A program made the position numbers and the translations under genes. Below are positions 33,701 to 39,617 of a DNA stretch of 46,250 nucleotides, in pieces. This DNA is from Flavobacteriaceae bacterium. GTDB taxonomy: Bacteria; Bacteroidota; Bacteroidia; Flavobacteriales; Flavobacteriaceae. Positions within the stretch are counted from its first letter, which is position 1. Each line of letters begins with the position of its first letter. Location: the NCBI GenBank assembly GCA_002862705.1, contig PKDU01000016.1, positions 1-46,250 on the forward strand. The letters run 5' to 3'. The notes beneath the pieces were generated by a model. It saw only the letters and a program-made list of their open reading frames with translations, had not been told where the DNA came from and did no database searches.

Positions 33701-33835
33701 AAGACAGGCCAACACCACAAAAGGCATGCGAATCAGCTTGAAGAATATGCTACATGTTTAAGACTTCAAGCGCTTAACGTTAAACAAAAACTGCTGGTTT
33801 ACTGCGGAAACAGTCTTATTTTCAAAGAAGTTTAG
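30752..33835 (+). CDS. addA: AddA-type UvrD helicase/exonuclease (RecB-like)
   Basis: A 1027-residue protein. Walker A is NASAGSGKTHTLV near residue 13, Walker B is FFVDEFQDTSVLQ near 389, with LVGDAKQSIYRWRGG near 425 and the UvrD motif V-like IMTTHKAKGLAFPVVILPF near 720. A RecB-family nuclease domain closes the protein: FGTVLHEVMAHV (about 889), then RPDRFVI and VFLLDYKTG (about 975) and a QLEEYA motif. It is thus the helicase-nuclease half of an AddAB/RexAB enzyme that processes double-strand breaks for recombination. The start is GTG at 30752, just ahead of the first motif; no ATG suits better. Its AddB partner lies 1.4 kb downstream, beyond the OmpA-type gene. Confidence 0.88.
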   Translation: MSSTATPPFVIFNASAGSGKTHTLVRAFLFRLLDSSQPEQLRRLLAITFTNKAAQEMKSRILVHLASFASSPEKAKEDSMFLEIADMCGLTNDQLHQRSKRAYRYMLHHFGQLQVATIDKLTHKIIRTFARDLGINARFEVALDGKSFMAEVVEQVLSRAGEDKALTQVLVSYVSQKSDDFKSWDVTKELNTIAQMYLNENHMQSLADLEGVPIKAFVDLNQKLKTQTEIILAPIQAESKAILQAFEDLQIPTSFFPHESLPKLLTLLAQGEWPKEMLNLTLSKSLETGMFLKKSATDQAQGVFDSIKDQVTALLEMYTQYWRQLVLLNLLRRNVVPLSLMQHIGQGVSALQEERNNQLLGFFNKLISDAIKDTNTHFMFERLGVRFQHFFVDEFQDTSVLQWANLHPLFSHALEDSERQGSLVLVGDAKQSIYRWRGGYPEQFMALVNKEVPFSISPEVENLPKNFRSLPNIVSFNNDFFTKASQFLPLASQQALYAKSCKQEPNSKAGGYVTVAAVTGKNNDERMSAYQAHVLGRVKDCLEQGYGPEDICVLVRKNKQGVQIAKALTEAGIQITSSESLLVSQSPEVLFLMSLVKLRVAPKSKINRYAVLEQFALLQSKPFEWTTQQIQRPLRHVLLSLSSQKFDLSTFNQLPIYAALEYAVWALSLATDLTAYIQAFLDEVLKWQGNREGTPIALISHWELNKEHWTVRPPENRNAVKIMTTHKAKGLAFPVVILPFSDSKWIEGNNNLAWFPLPEGAYTPFKEMLLPISQNLSNLGEGARHTYDTYYAQSFMDTLNTLYVGMTRPIEELHIITQKGNREALPKGLPDIFVQVIPELEAQEVTFGVRMKRTPKTTALNETTTPFTFNLTQATRVVADRSVQSTEALFGTVLHEVMAHVDVPQDLERALSQANAKERLGATPYERLFKSAQEMLVHEQLAVFFDPANTPYKERALITANGEVLRPDRFVITKEKNVFLLDYKTGQHHKRHANQLEEYATCLRLQALNVKQKLLVYCGNSLIFKEV

Positions 33836-33843
33836 TATTTTTG
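33836..33843 (+). promoter_or_regulatory. Promoter -7 box of the OmpA-type gene
   Basis: TATTTTTG, an exact TAnnTTTG, starts on the very next base after the addA stop codon and ends 22 bp before the ATG at 33866. It gives the outer-membrane protein its own promoter. Confidence 0.6.
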
Positions 33844-33865
33844 CATAAATTATCAATCTACAATC

Positions 33866-35197
33866 ATGAAAAATTATATATCCACAATGTTTATGGTAGC
33901 TGTGTTTTCTTCAGCTGTGTATGCACAGAACGATAGCAATCCCTGGGGCATAACAGTTGGTACTAACGCTGTTGACCTGTACCAAACGGGAAGTTTTGCT
34001 GAAGAAGACTTAAGCATTTCTCCAAACTTTTCTTACCTCGAAATTTCAAGGTACATCGGATCTGGATTTTCCGTTAATCTAGCAGGAACAATCAATAATA
34101 TTGATCGCATATCAGGAGAAGATGATTTGTACTATGTCATAGACCTAGGTACCTCTTTGTCTTCTAGAGAAGTGATTGATTTAGGCAATTTTGAGCCAAC
34201 ACTACGTGCCGGCTTAGGCTACGCGGGCGGTTTATCGGGCATATCACCAGATACCAAAGACTTCTTCGCTGTTTACGCAGGAGCAGGAATTAACTATTGG
34301 TTTAACGATGCCCTTGCGCTTTCTGTTAAGACGTCGTATAAAATGTATACCAAAGAGCTTGACGGTTTAATCAGCAACGATGCCGGCGGACGTCACCACT
34401 TTCAACACCTTGCAGGCTTAACGTTTGCTTTTGGCGATGGCGACAGAGACAGAGACGGCGTTAAAGATAGCGTTGATGAATGTCCAGAAGTTCCCGGTTT
34501 AGAAAGCCTTAACGGTTGTCCAGACGACGACGGCGATGGCATCAAAAACAGCGACGACGATTGCCCAATGACAGCTGGTTTAGCGACCCTTAACGGTTGC
34601 CCAGATGCAGACGGCGATGGCATCAAAGATGCAGACGACGCTTGTCCTAACGTAGCTGGTGTTGCAGCCTTGAATGGTTGTCCAGATGCAGACGGCGATG
34701 GCATTAAAGATGCAGACGACGCTTGTCCTAACGCAGCAGGAAGCAAAGCCATGAATGGCTGCCCAGACGCAGACGGCGATGGTGTTGCAGACAAAGATGA
34801 TAAGTGTCCCGCAGTAGCAGGCCCGGCTTCTAACAACGGTTGCCCAGAGTTTCCACTTTCTATGTTAGGGGATTATGACATTAACTTTGATTTAGAAAAG
34901 TACAATATTGACGCTACGGACGTTCAACGTCTTTCTACAGTGATCAAAGTACTGTTGGCCAACAGCGATGCAAACATTAGTATTGAGGGTCACGCAGACA
35001 ATACAGGCGAAGAGTCTTTCAACAACCCATTGTCTAACAACAGAGCAAGCTCTATTAAAGATTACTTGGTTAATGTTGGTATTGACGCAGGTCGTTTAAG
35101 CACAAAAGCATTTGGCGAATCTATGCCAAAAGCAAGCAATGACACGGAAGAAGGTCGTGCGATTAACCGTCGTGTAGAGTTCAAAGTAGTGAACTAA
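33866..35197 (+). CDS. OmpA family protein with TSP type-3 repeats
   Basis: A 443-residue exported protein. Signal peptide MKNYISTMFMVAVFSSAVYAQ, then a beta-barrel-like domain (about 22-190) with an aromatic strand ending QHLAGLTFAFGDG, then five calcium-binding thrombospondin type-3 repeats (DxDxDG...D..CP..., about 195-330), and a C-terminal OmpA peptidoglycan-binding domain with IEGHADNTG, NNRASSIKDYL and EEGRAINRRVEF. It should link outer membrane to the cell wall. Two of the repeats are nearly identical at DNA level. It has its own promoter and terminator between addA and addB, so it is an insertion into that gene pair rather than part of their transcript. Confidence 0.93.
   Translation: MKNYISTMFMVAVFSSAVYAQNDSNPWGITVGTNAVDLYQTGSFAEEDLSISPNFSYLEISRYIGSGFSVNLAGTINNIDRISGEDDLYYVIDLGTSLSSREVIDLGNFEPTLRAGLGYAGGLSGISPDTKDFFAVYAGAGINYWFNDALALSVKTSYKMYTKELDGLISNDAGGRHHFQHLAGLTFAFGDGDRDRDGVKDSVDECPEVPGLESLNGCPDDDGDGIKNSDDDCPMTAGLATLNGCPDADGDGIKDADDACPNVAGVAALNGCPDADGDGIKDADDACPNAAGSKAMNGCPDADGDGVADKDDKCPAVAGPASNNGCPEFPLSMLGDYDINFDLEKYNIDATDVQRLSTVIKVLLANSDANISIEGHADNTGEESFNNPLSNNRASSIKDYLVNVGIDAGRLSTKAFGESMPKASNDTEEGRAINRRVEFKVVN
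34601..34733 (+). repeat. 81-bp tandem DNA repeat within the OmpA gene
   Basis: A 52-bp block at 34601-34652 recurs at 34682-34733, offset 81 bp (27 codons), with a single base difference. Neighbouring TSP3 repeats are more diverged, so this pair is a recent duplication or is kept alike by recombination. Confidence 0.9.
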
Positions 35198-35222
35198 ATA
35201 CCACAACAGTAATAACATAAAC

Positions 35223-35251
35223 AAAACGCGGTGATTTCACCGCGTTTTTTT
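35223..35251 (+). terminator. Rho-independent terminator of the OmpA-type gene
   Basis: AAAACGCGGTGA (35223-35234) pairs with TCACCGCGTTTT (35237-35248) and is followed by further T. It lies between the OmpA-type stop and the addB start 11 bp later. Confidence 0.9.
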
Positions 35252-35261
35252 ATTTTAGGGC

Positions 35262-38000
35262 ATGGCGAATTCTTTTTTAGGAACCGTAGTGCAATCGTTA
35301 AAAGCGCAACAACCCGACTGGGAAAACATGTGCTTCGTTTTGCCAAATCGAAGGGCTCAACTCTTTCTTCAAAAAGAACTCACAGTGGCCCTAGAGGGCC
35401 CTCTTATTCTTCCTCAGTCTTACAGCATCGACGACTTTGTTGTGGCCATAAGCACGCTTAAACCTGCGACAGACTTAGAGCAGCAACAGGCGCTTTATCA
35501 GAGCTATTGCGCATCAATAGATAAAAAGGACAAGCCCAACAGCTTTGAAACTTTTTTGGGATGGTCTACCCCCTTGCTAAAGGACCTAAACACCATAGAT
35601 CAATACTTGGTAGACCGAAAGGACTTCTTCTCCTATATGTCGTCCTTACACGAAATTAGGGCATGGGGACAAGCGCAAGACAAAATTATTCAAGATTACA
35701 CAGCGTTTTGGAAACGCCTTCCAGACATGTATCACGAGTTTATGCATCGCCTTGAAGAAAGCGGACAAACAACGCCCGGCATGTGTTATCGCATGTCAAC
35801 CGAACTGTTGGAGACCTTTTTACAGCACAACTCAAAAACCCAATTTGTTTTTTGTGGCTTAAACGCCTTGAGCCCTAGTGAAATTTTTATTGTTCGCGAG
35901 CTACTCACACAAGACCGCGCACAGGTTTTTTGGGATATCGATAAGCAGATGTTAGACGATGAGCTACACCAAGCGGGGCGTTTTATTCGCAGCTATATTT
36001 CAACTTGGCCCGAGTATAAACAGCAGCCCTTTAATCAGGCGCATGCTCATTTTCACGACCCCAAAAGTATAAAGGTAACACAGGTGCAGCAACAGCTGGG
36101 ACAGGCCAAAGAAATAGGAGATTTATTGGCCAAGATGGACAATCAGCAGGATTGGTCTAAAACGGCGGTTGTGCTTGCAGACGAGTCTTTGCTTATGCCG
36201 TTGCTTTATGCACTCCCACCTTCAATTGACAAGTTGAATATCACGATGGGCTTTCCGCTCGATCAACACCCCACAGCTATTTTTATAAATGCGCTCTTAA
36301 AAATGGCCGTTCGTCAAACGGAAAAAGGCTTTTATTTTGCAGATGTAGAAAGCGTGCTTTCCATTACTGAAACCAAGGCGTTGTTTTTAACCACAGCACC
36401 CAATTTAGACGAAGTATTGGAACAGGCAAAAAAAGAACATAGAAGCTACTTAGACACGGCTTATATAAAAGCGATTGTTCCCAAAGCAGCACATGCAAGC
36501 GTTGATACATTATTTAGGCTGAACGGAACACCCAACCAGTGGGTTGCCGATATGCTAGAGGTCTTGCCGCTGTTTTATGACGTGCAACAAAGCCAAGCAG
36601 TAAGACAAGCATATAGCCTTGCCGTTGAGAAGTTGATGGTGCTGTTGAGCCAAATTAAAGATGTAGCAGCAGGGCTACATCAAGACTTTTCATTTTCCTT
36701 GCTGCGCAATCTTTACAGCCAACTGAGCGCAGGGCAAAAACTAAATTTTGTAGGCGCTCCATTGGAAGGCTTACAAATCCTAGGTGTCTTGGAAACGAGA
36801 GCCATTGATTTTGATAATGTATTGGTAGCAGGTGTTAATGAGGGCGTTTTACCGGGGCAAAGCGAGCAGCCGTCTTGGATTCCTTATGAAGTTAAAAAGG
36901 CGTTTGGACTGCCGACGCAAGATGAGCAAGACGCCATTTTTACCTATCATTTTTATCGCCTTATGTATCGCGCCGCTAAGGTTAAGCTGTTTTATAACGG
37001 TACTACAGATGGAATCCAAGTGGGTGAGCCCAGCAGATTCATAAGACAATGGGCGTTTGATTGCCCAGAAACGCACAGTTGGCAAGAGCACACCCAAAAT
37101 GTGCCATTTGTGCCACCGCCAAGCAGCCACAAAAGCATTCCAAAAACACCTGCTGTGATGGAAAAGCTACTGGAGTTGGCTAAGGCCGGCTTTTCTCCTT
37201 CAGGATTAAACGCGTTTGTAAAAGACGGATATGCTTTTTACAAACGATACTTGTTAGGATTGAGAGAAGAAGACGAGCTTGAAACGTATTTCTCGCACAA
37301 AACCTATGGAACATTAACCCATAACTGTTTGGAAGCGCTTTATATGCCCTTTGTGGGCAAGCAGTTATCACAATCCGATTGTAAGGACATGATAGACCGC
37401 GTGGATACCGTTGCTGACGAAATGGTTAAACGCGAACACCCTCAAAACATTTCAGGGAAAAACGTGCTTGCCTTGGCAGCGATAAAGCGGAACATTCAAA
37501 ATATCATTGCTCATGAACAGGGTGAAATCGTAGCGGGGAATGTAATTGAAATTGTAGCATTGGAGCAAAAGTTATCCATGACTCAAACAGTACCGGGCAT
37601 TGAAGGACCTGTCACGTTTAAAGGCACGGTTGATCGGGTGGACAAATACAATGGGACCATCCGTGTTTTGGACTATAAAACGGGGCAGTTGCAAGATTTA
37701 GGAATCATGGACTGGACGGACTTGGCTAACGATCCAGACAGGGGTCAGGCACGGCAGTTGCTTATGTATGCAATGCTATGGAACACACACAACCCAAATA
37801 ATCCAGCAGGGCAGGCGGGTATTATAGCCCTTAAGCAATATAAAAAAGGGGTGCTTTATGTAGGAGAAAAGGCATCACCTCGCGGAAAGGTTTCACCAAT
37901 ACTAGCGGCCGAACAGATGCAAAAAGCAGCCCTTGTTTTTGAAGAACTTACACAAACACTTTTTGACCCGAATTGTCCTTTTTCAGAACCAGCGGCATAA
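35262..38000 (+). CDS. addB: AddB-type PD-(D/E)XK nuclease subunit
   Basis: A 912-residue protein, the likely partner of AddA. It has a degenerate helicase-like N-terminal half (no intact Walker A seen), then LLAGVNEGVLPG-type text (VLVAGVNEGVLPGQSEQPSW, about 520-540), and a RecB-type nuclease domain at the C-terminus: YGTLTHNCLEALY (about 682), FKGTVDRVDKYNGTIRVLDYKTG (D and K near 790-807) and RQLLMYAMLW. I do not see the C-terminal cysteine cluster that holds an iron-sulfur cluster in Firmicutes AddB; only single cysteines are present. The start is directly after the OmpA terminator, so its promoter must overlap the terminator (a TATTTTAG box at 35251-35258 is one mismatch from consensus). 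Confidence 0.8.
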   Translation: MANSFLGTVVQSLKAQQPDWENMCFVLPNRRAQLFLQKELTVALEGPLILPQSYSIDDFVVAISTLKPATDLEQQQALYQSYCASIDKKDKPNSFETFLGWSTPLLKDLNTIDQYLVDRKDFFSYMSSLHEIRAWGQAQDKIIQDYTAFWKRLPDMYHEFMHRLEESGQTTPGMCYRMSTELLETFLQHNSKTQFVFCGLNALSPSEIFIVRELLTQDRAQVFWDIDKQMLDDELHQAGRFIRSYISTWPEYKQQPFNQAHAHFHDPKSIKVTQVQQQLGQAKEIGDLLAKMDNQQDWSKTAVVLADESLLMPLLYALPPSIDKLNITMGFPLDQHPTAIFINALLKMAVRQTEKGFYFADVESVLSITETKALFLTTAPNLDEVLEQAKKEHRSYLDTAYIKAIVPKAAHASVDTLFRLNGTPNQWVADMLEVLPLFYDVQQSQAVRQAYSLAVEKLMVLLSQIKDVAAGLHQDFSFSLLRNLYSQLSAGQKLNFVGAPLEGLQILGVLETRAIDFDNVLVAGVNEGVLPGQSEQPSWIPYEVKKAFGLPTQDEQDAIFTYHFYRLMYRAAKVKLFYNGTTDGIQVGEPSRFIRQWAFDCPETHSWQEHTQNVPFVPPPSSHKSIPKTPAVMEKLLELAKAGFSPSGLNAFVKDGYAFYKRYLLGLREEDELETYFSHKTYGTLTHNCLEALYMPFVGKQLSQSDCKDMIDRVDTVADEMVKREHPQNISGKNVLALAAIKRNIQNIIAHEQGEIVAGNVIEIVALEQKLSMTQTVPGIEGPVTFKGTVDRVDKYNGTIRVLDYKTGQLQDLGIMDWTDLANDPDRGQARQLLMYAMLWNTHNPNNPAGQAGIIALKQYKKGVLYVGEKASPRGKVSPILAAEQMQKAALVFEELTQTLFDPNCPFSEPAA

Positions 38001-38078
38001 GGTTTCCACGCCTTTTAGGCTTATGTCGGACGACAGAAAAATGTTTTACAACAGATGAAGAACTGATAAATTATTGTG

Positions 38079-38086
38079 TATTTTTG
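38079..38086 (+). promoter_or_regulatory. Promoter -7 box of tRNA-Ile(CAU)
   Basis: TATTTTTG, an exact TAnnTTTG, ends 7 bp before the tRNA 5' end. Confidence 0.6.
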
Positions 38087-38093
38087 CCATTCA

Positions 38094-38167
38094 GGTCCTA
38101 TAGCTCAGTTGGTTAGAGTAGCTGACTCATAATCAGTTGGTCCCTGGTTCGAGCCCAGGTGGGACCA
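38094..38167 (+). tRNA. tRNA with CAU anticodon, probably tRNA-Ile2 (lysidine type)
   Basis: Acceptor GGTCCTA (38094-38100) pairs with TGGGACC (38160-38166), discriminator A at 38167, no encoded CCA. The anticodon loop is CTCATAA, giving CAU. CAU can mean Met, initiator Met or the Ile tRNA whose C34 is changed to lysidine by TilS. Here the acceptor has C4-G69 and C5-G68, known TilS recognition pairs, and the variable region (TTGGTC) resembles E. coli tRNA-Ile2 more than its tRNA-Met. The mismatch-free base pair 1-72 argues against an initiator. I therefore favour tRNA-Ile2, less surely than the tRNA itself. Confidence 0.7.
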
Positions 38168-38172
38168 CCCTT

Positions 38173-38199
38173 AAAACCCCTCTTCTTGAGGGGTTTTTT
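38173..38199. terminator. Terminator after the CAU tRNA
   Basis: AAAACCCCTC (38173-38182) pairs with GAGGGGTTTT (38188-38197), followed by T; loop of 5. It starts 6 bp after the tRNA and can also serve the opposing small ORF. Confidence 0.88.
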
Positions 38200-38221
38200 G
38201 TAAAAAAACAAAAAAGGCGTT

Positions 38222-38314
38222 TTATCCTTTTCTTTTGAATAAGGCAAAGAGCACAATGCCATAAATAATTACAGCCATGCCTACCAGAACCTCTTTAGGG
38301 ATGTCAAATTCCAT
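38222..38314 (-). CDS. Small single-span membrane protein (30 residues)
   Basis: A 30-codon frame from ATG 38314 to TAA 38222 encodes a short polar start (MEFDIPKE), one 17-18 residue hydrophobic helix (VLVGMAVIIYGIVLFALF) and a basic tail (KRKG). That is the layout of genuine small membrane proteins with the tail in the cytoplasm. It fills an otherwise empty gap between the tRNA terminator and the lipoprotein gene. A TATATTTG box sits only 3 bp before the ATG, too close to serve a full-length message, so the promoter is unclear. Function unknown; chance occurrence of such an ordered short frame cannot be excluded. Confidence 0.5.
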   Translation of the reverse strand: MEFDIPKEVLVGMAVIIYGIVLFALFKRKG

Positions 38315-38419
38315 CTTCAAATATAAATAAACCAAGATTGCTGTAGGGCTGATTTTGCAGCGCAATGTTCAGCAAATTAAAAAGGTGTATTTTAGAGTAA
38401 TAATTTAAAAGGAATAACA

Positions 38420-38896
38420 ATGAAACACATTTTTTTTACGCTGTTACTGACAGCATCGATTGTGTCTTGTACACAAACAAACCCAGCGAATGGATTTAGT
38501 CCAAGAGAAACAGCAATTACCATGGGCAGCCAAACATCTGTTGACGTTGTAATAGCCATGGACAAGCTTTGGTTAGATGGAAACTTTGAAGGCATGCGCG
38601 AACTTATCGCAGACTCAGCCCAATTTGTTTGGTATGATGGAAAAGTTCAAAACACAGAAGAATTCATAGCAGAATTAAAGTCAGATACGCTTAGCTATGA
38701 ATGGAGTTTTGACTGGGCATTTTCAGTAAAAGACGACAACCCAGAAGCTACAAGCGAATGGGTAAATGCTGGTTTCAATGGTTCTGTTAGCGATAGCGAA
38801 GGAACTGTACTAGAAAAGGCGCTTTTCAATGAGTGGTATTTAATTAACGAACAAGGTAAAATTGCCTATTGGTTTAATCTTAAGGCGGCTAGATAA
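38420..38896 (+). CDS. Small lipoprotein, possibly SnoaL/NTF2-like
   Basis: A 158-residue protein with a lipoprotein signal: hydrophobic residues 3-14 then the lipobox IVSC with the cysteine at 17. The mature part (AIAM-type helix VDVVIAMDKLWLDGNFEGMRELIADSAQFVWYDG, then AEFIAELKSD, and strand WVNAGFNGSVSD) looks like the cone-shaped SnoaL/NTF2 fold, in which a helix-strand series builds a pocket. No catalytic motif is recognised. The ATG at 38420 has an A-rich upstream region. It ends ahead of a strong bidirectional terminator and faces the methyltransferase gene. Confidence 0.78.
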   Translation: MKHIFFTLLLTASIVSCTQTNPANGFSPRETAITMGSQTSVDVVIAMDKLWLDGNFEGMRELIADSAQFVWYDGKVQNTEEFIAELKSDTLSYEWSFDWAFSVKDDNPEATSEWVNAGFNGSVSDSEGTVLEKALFNEWYLINEQGKIAYWFNLKAAR

Positions 38897-38919
38897 TACA
38901 ACGGCGGACTTTTAAAAAC

Positions 38920-38946
38920 AAAACCCTGCTTGTGGCGGGGTTTTTT
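38920..38946. terminator. Bidirectional terminator between lipoprotein and methyltransferase
   Basis: AAAACCCTGC (38920-38929) pairs with GCGGGGTTTT (38935-38944) with one T-G pair, and has T/A tracts on both sides. It lies between the convergent genes ending at 38896 and 39006. Confidence 0.82.
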
Positions 38947-39005
38947 GTTGTGGCCTTAAGAAAGGACTTGCTGTTAAAGTCCAATGAGCGTTTAAGTAAC
39001 AGCAA

Positions 39006-39617
39006 TTATTTAACGGCCGTTATAACCAAGGTTCCGGCCCAATTCTCTTTTGCGTCAACACGCCAAGATTGTACATTACGAAACCCAGCTTCTTTAAAAA
39101 AGCCAACCCACGTTGCCTCAGGAAGCAGTTGCATAATGGAAACTCCACAGTCTTCAGGCCAAGAGTGGGAAACCGTATTTTCTTTATAGAAGTCAAGCCC
39201 TACAATAAGCCGGCCATCTTCTTTTAGCCAGTTTTTATATACGTTGGCGATAAACGCTTTTGGGTTAGAAAGGTAATATACCACCTCCATCGAATGCACA
39301 ACATGCACTTTTTTAGTTGGCGCCCAATTGCTTAAATCAGCATGGAAATATGCGCCTGTAGGGTCAATTGACCGTGCTTTTTCAATCATCATCTGCGCGC
39401 CATCAACGCCAGCCGCCGCCGCACAGCCCGTGTGTGCTTTTACCAGGCGCACAACCCAGCCGTTTCCACACCCAGCGTCAATAAAGTTGTAGTGGTCTAA
39501 GCCTTTAAGGGCGTAGTCAAGCATACTCTTCACGGCAACCTCGTGGCCTTTGGCCATGCGTTCGTCTCGACCAATGGCTGCCCACTCACTAAACACGGTT
39601 GTCGGAATCCGTTTCAT
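39006..39617 (-). CDS. SAM-dependent methyltransferase
   Basis: A 203-residue class I methyltransferase. The SAM-binding motif I is FIDAGCGNGWVVRLV (residues about 45-59), motif II AAAAGVDGAQMMIEKAR (about 65-81), and the VVHSMEVVYYLSNP stretch near residue 106 corresponds to motif IV. The substrate is unknown. Its ATG directly follows the stop of the giant adhesin gene (TAAATG, no gap), so the two are expected to be cotranscribed. It ends before a strong bidirectional terminator. A role in modifying the adhesin or a pigment/quinone could be imagined but nothing supports it. Confidence 0.86.
   Translation of the reverse strand: MKRIPTTVFSEWAAIGRDERMAKGHEVAVKSMLDYALKGLDHYNFIDAGCGNGWVVRLVKAHTGCAAAAGVDGAQMMIEKARSIDPTGAYFHADLSNWAPTKKVHVVHSMEVVYYLSNPKAFIANVYKNWLKEDGRLIVGLDFYKENTVSHSWPEDCGVSIMQLLPEATWVGFFKEAGFRNVQSWRVDAKENWAGTLVITAVK

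Noticed and set aside
34402-34836. 144-codon open frame antisense to the OmpA TSP3 repeats
   Set aside because: Repetitive proline/serine/alanine product mirrors the acidic repeats of the real gene; shadow frame.
34441-34840. CRISPR-like repeated pattern
   Set aside because: The repeats are in-frame coding TSP3 units with no unique spacers and no cas genes.
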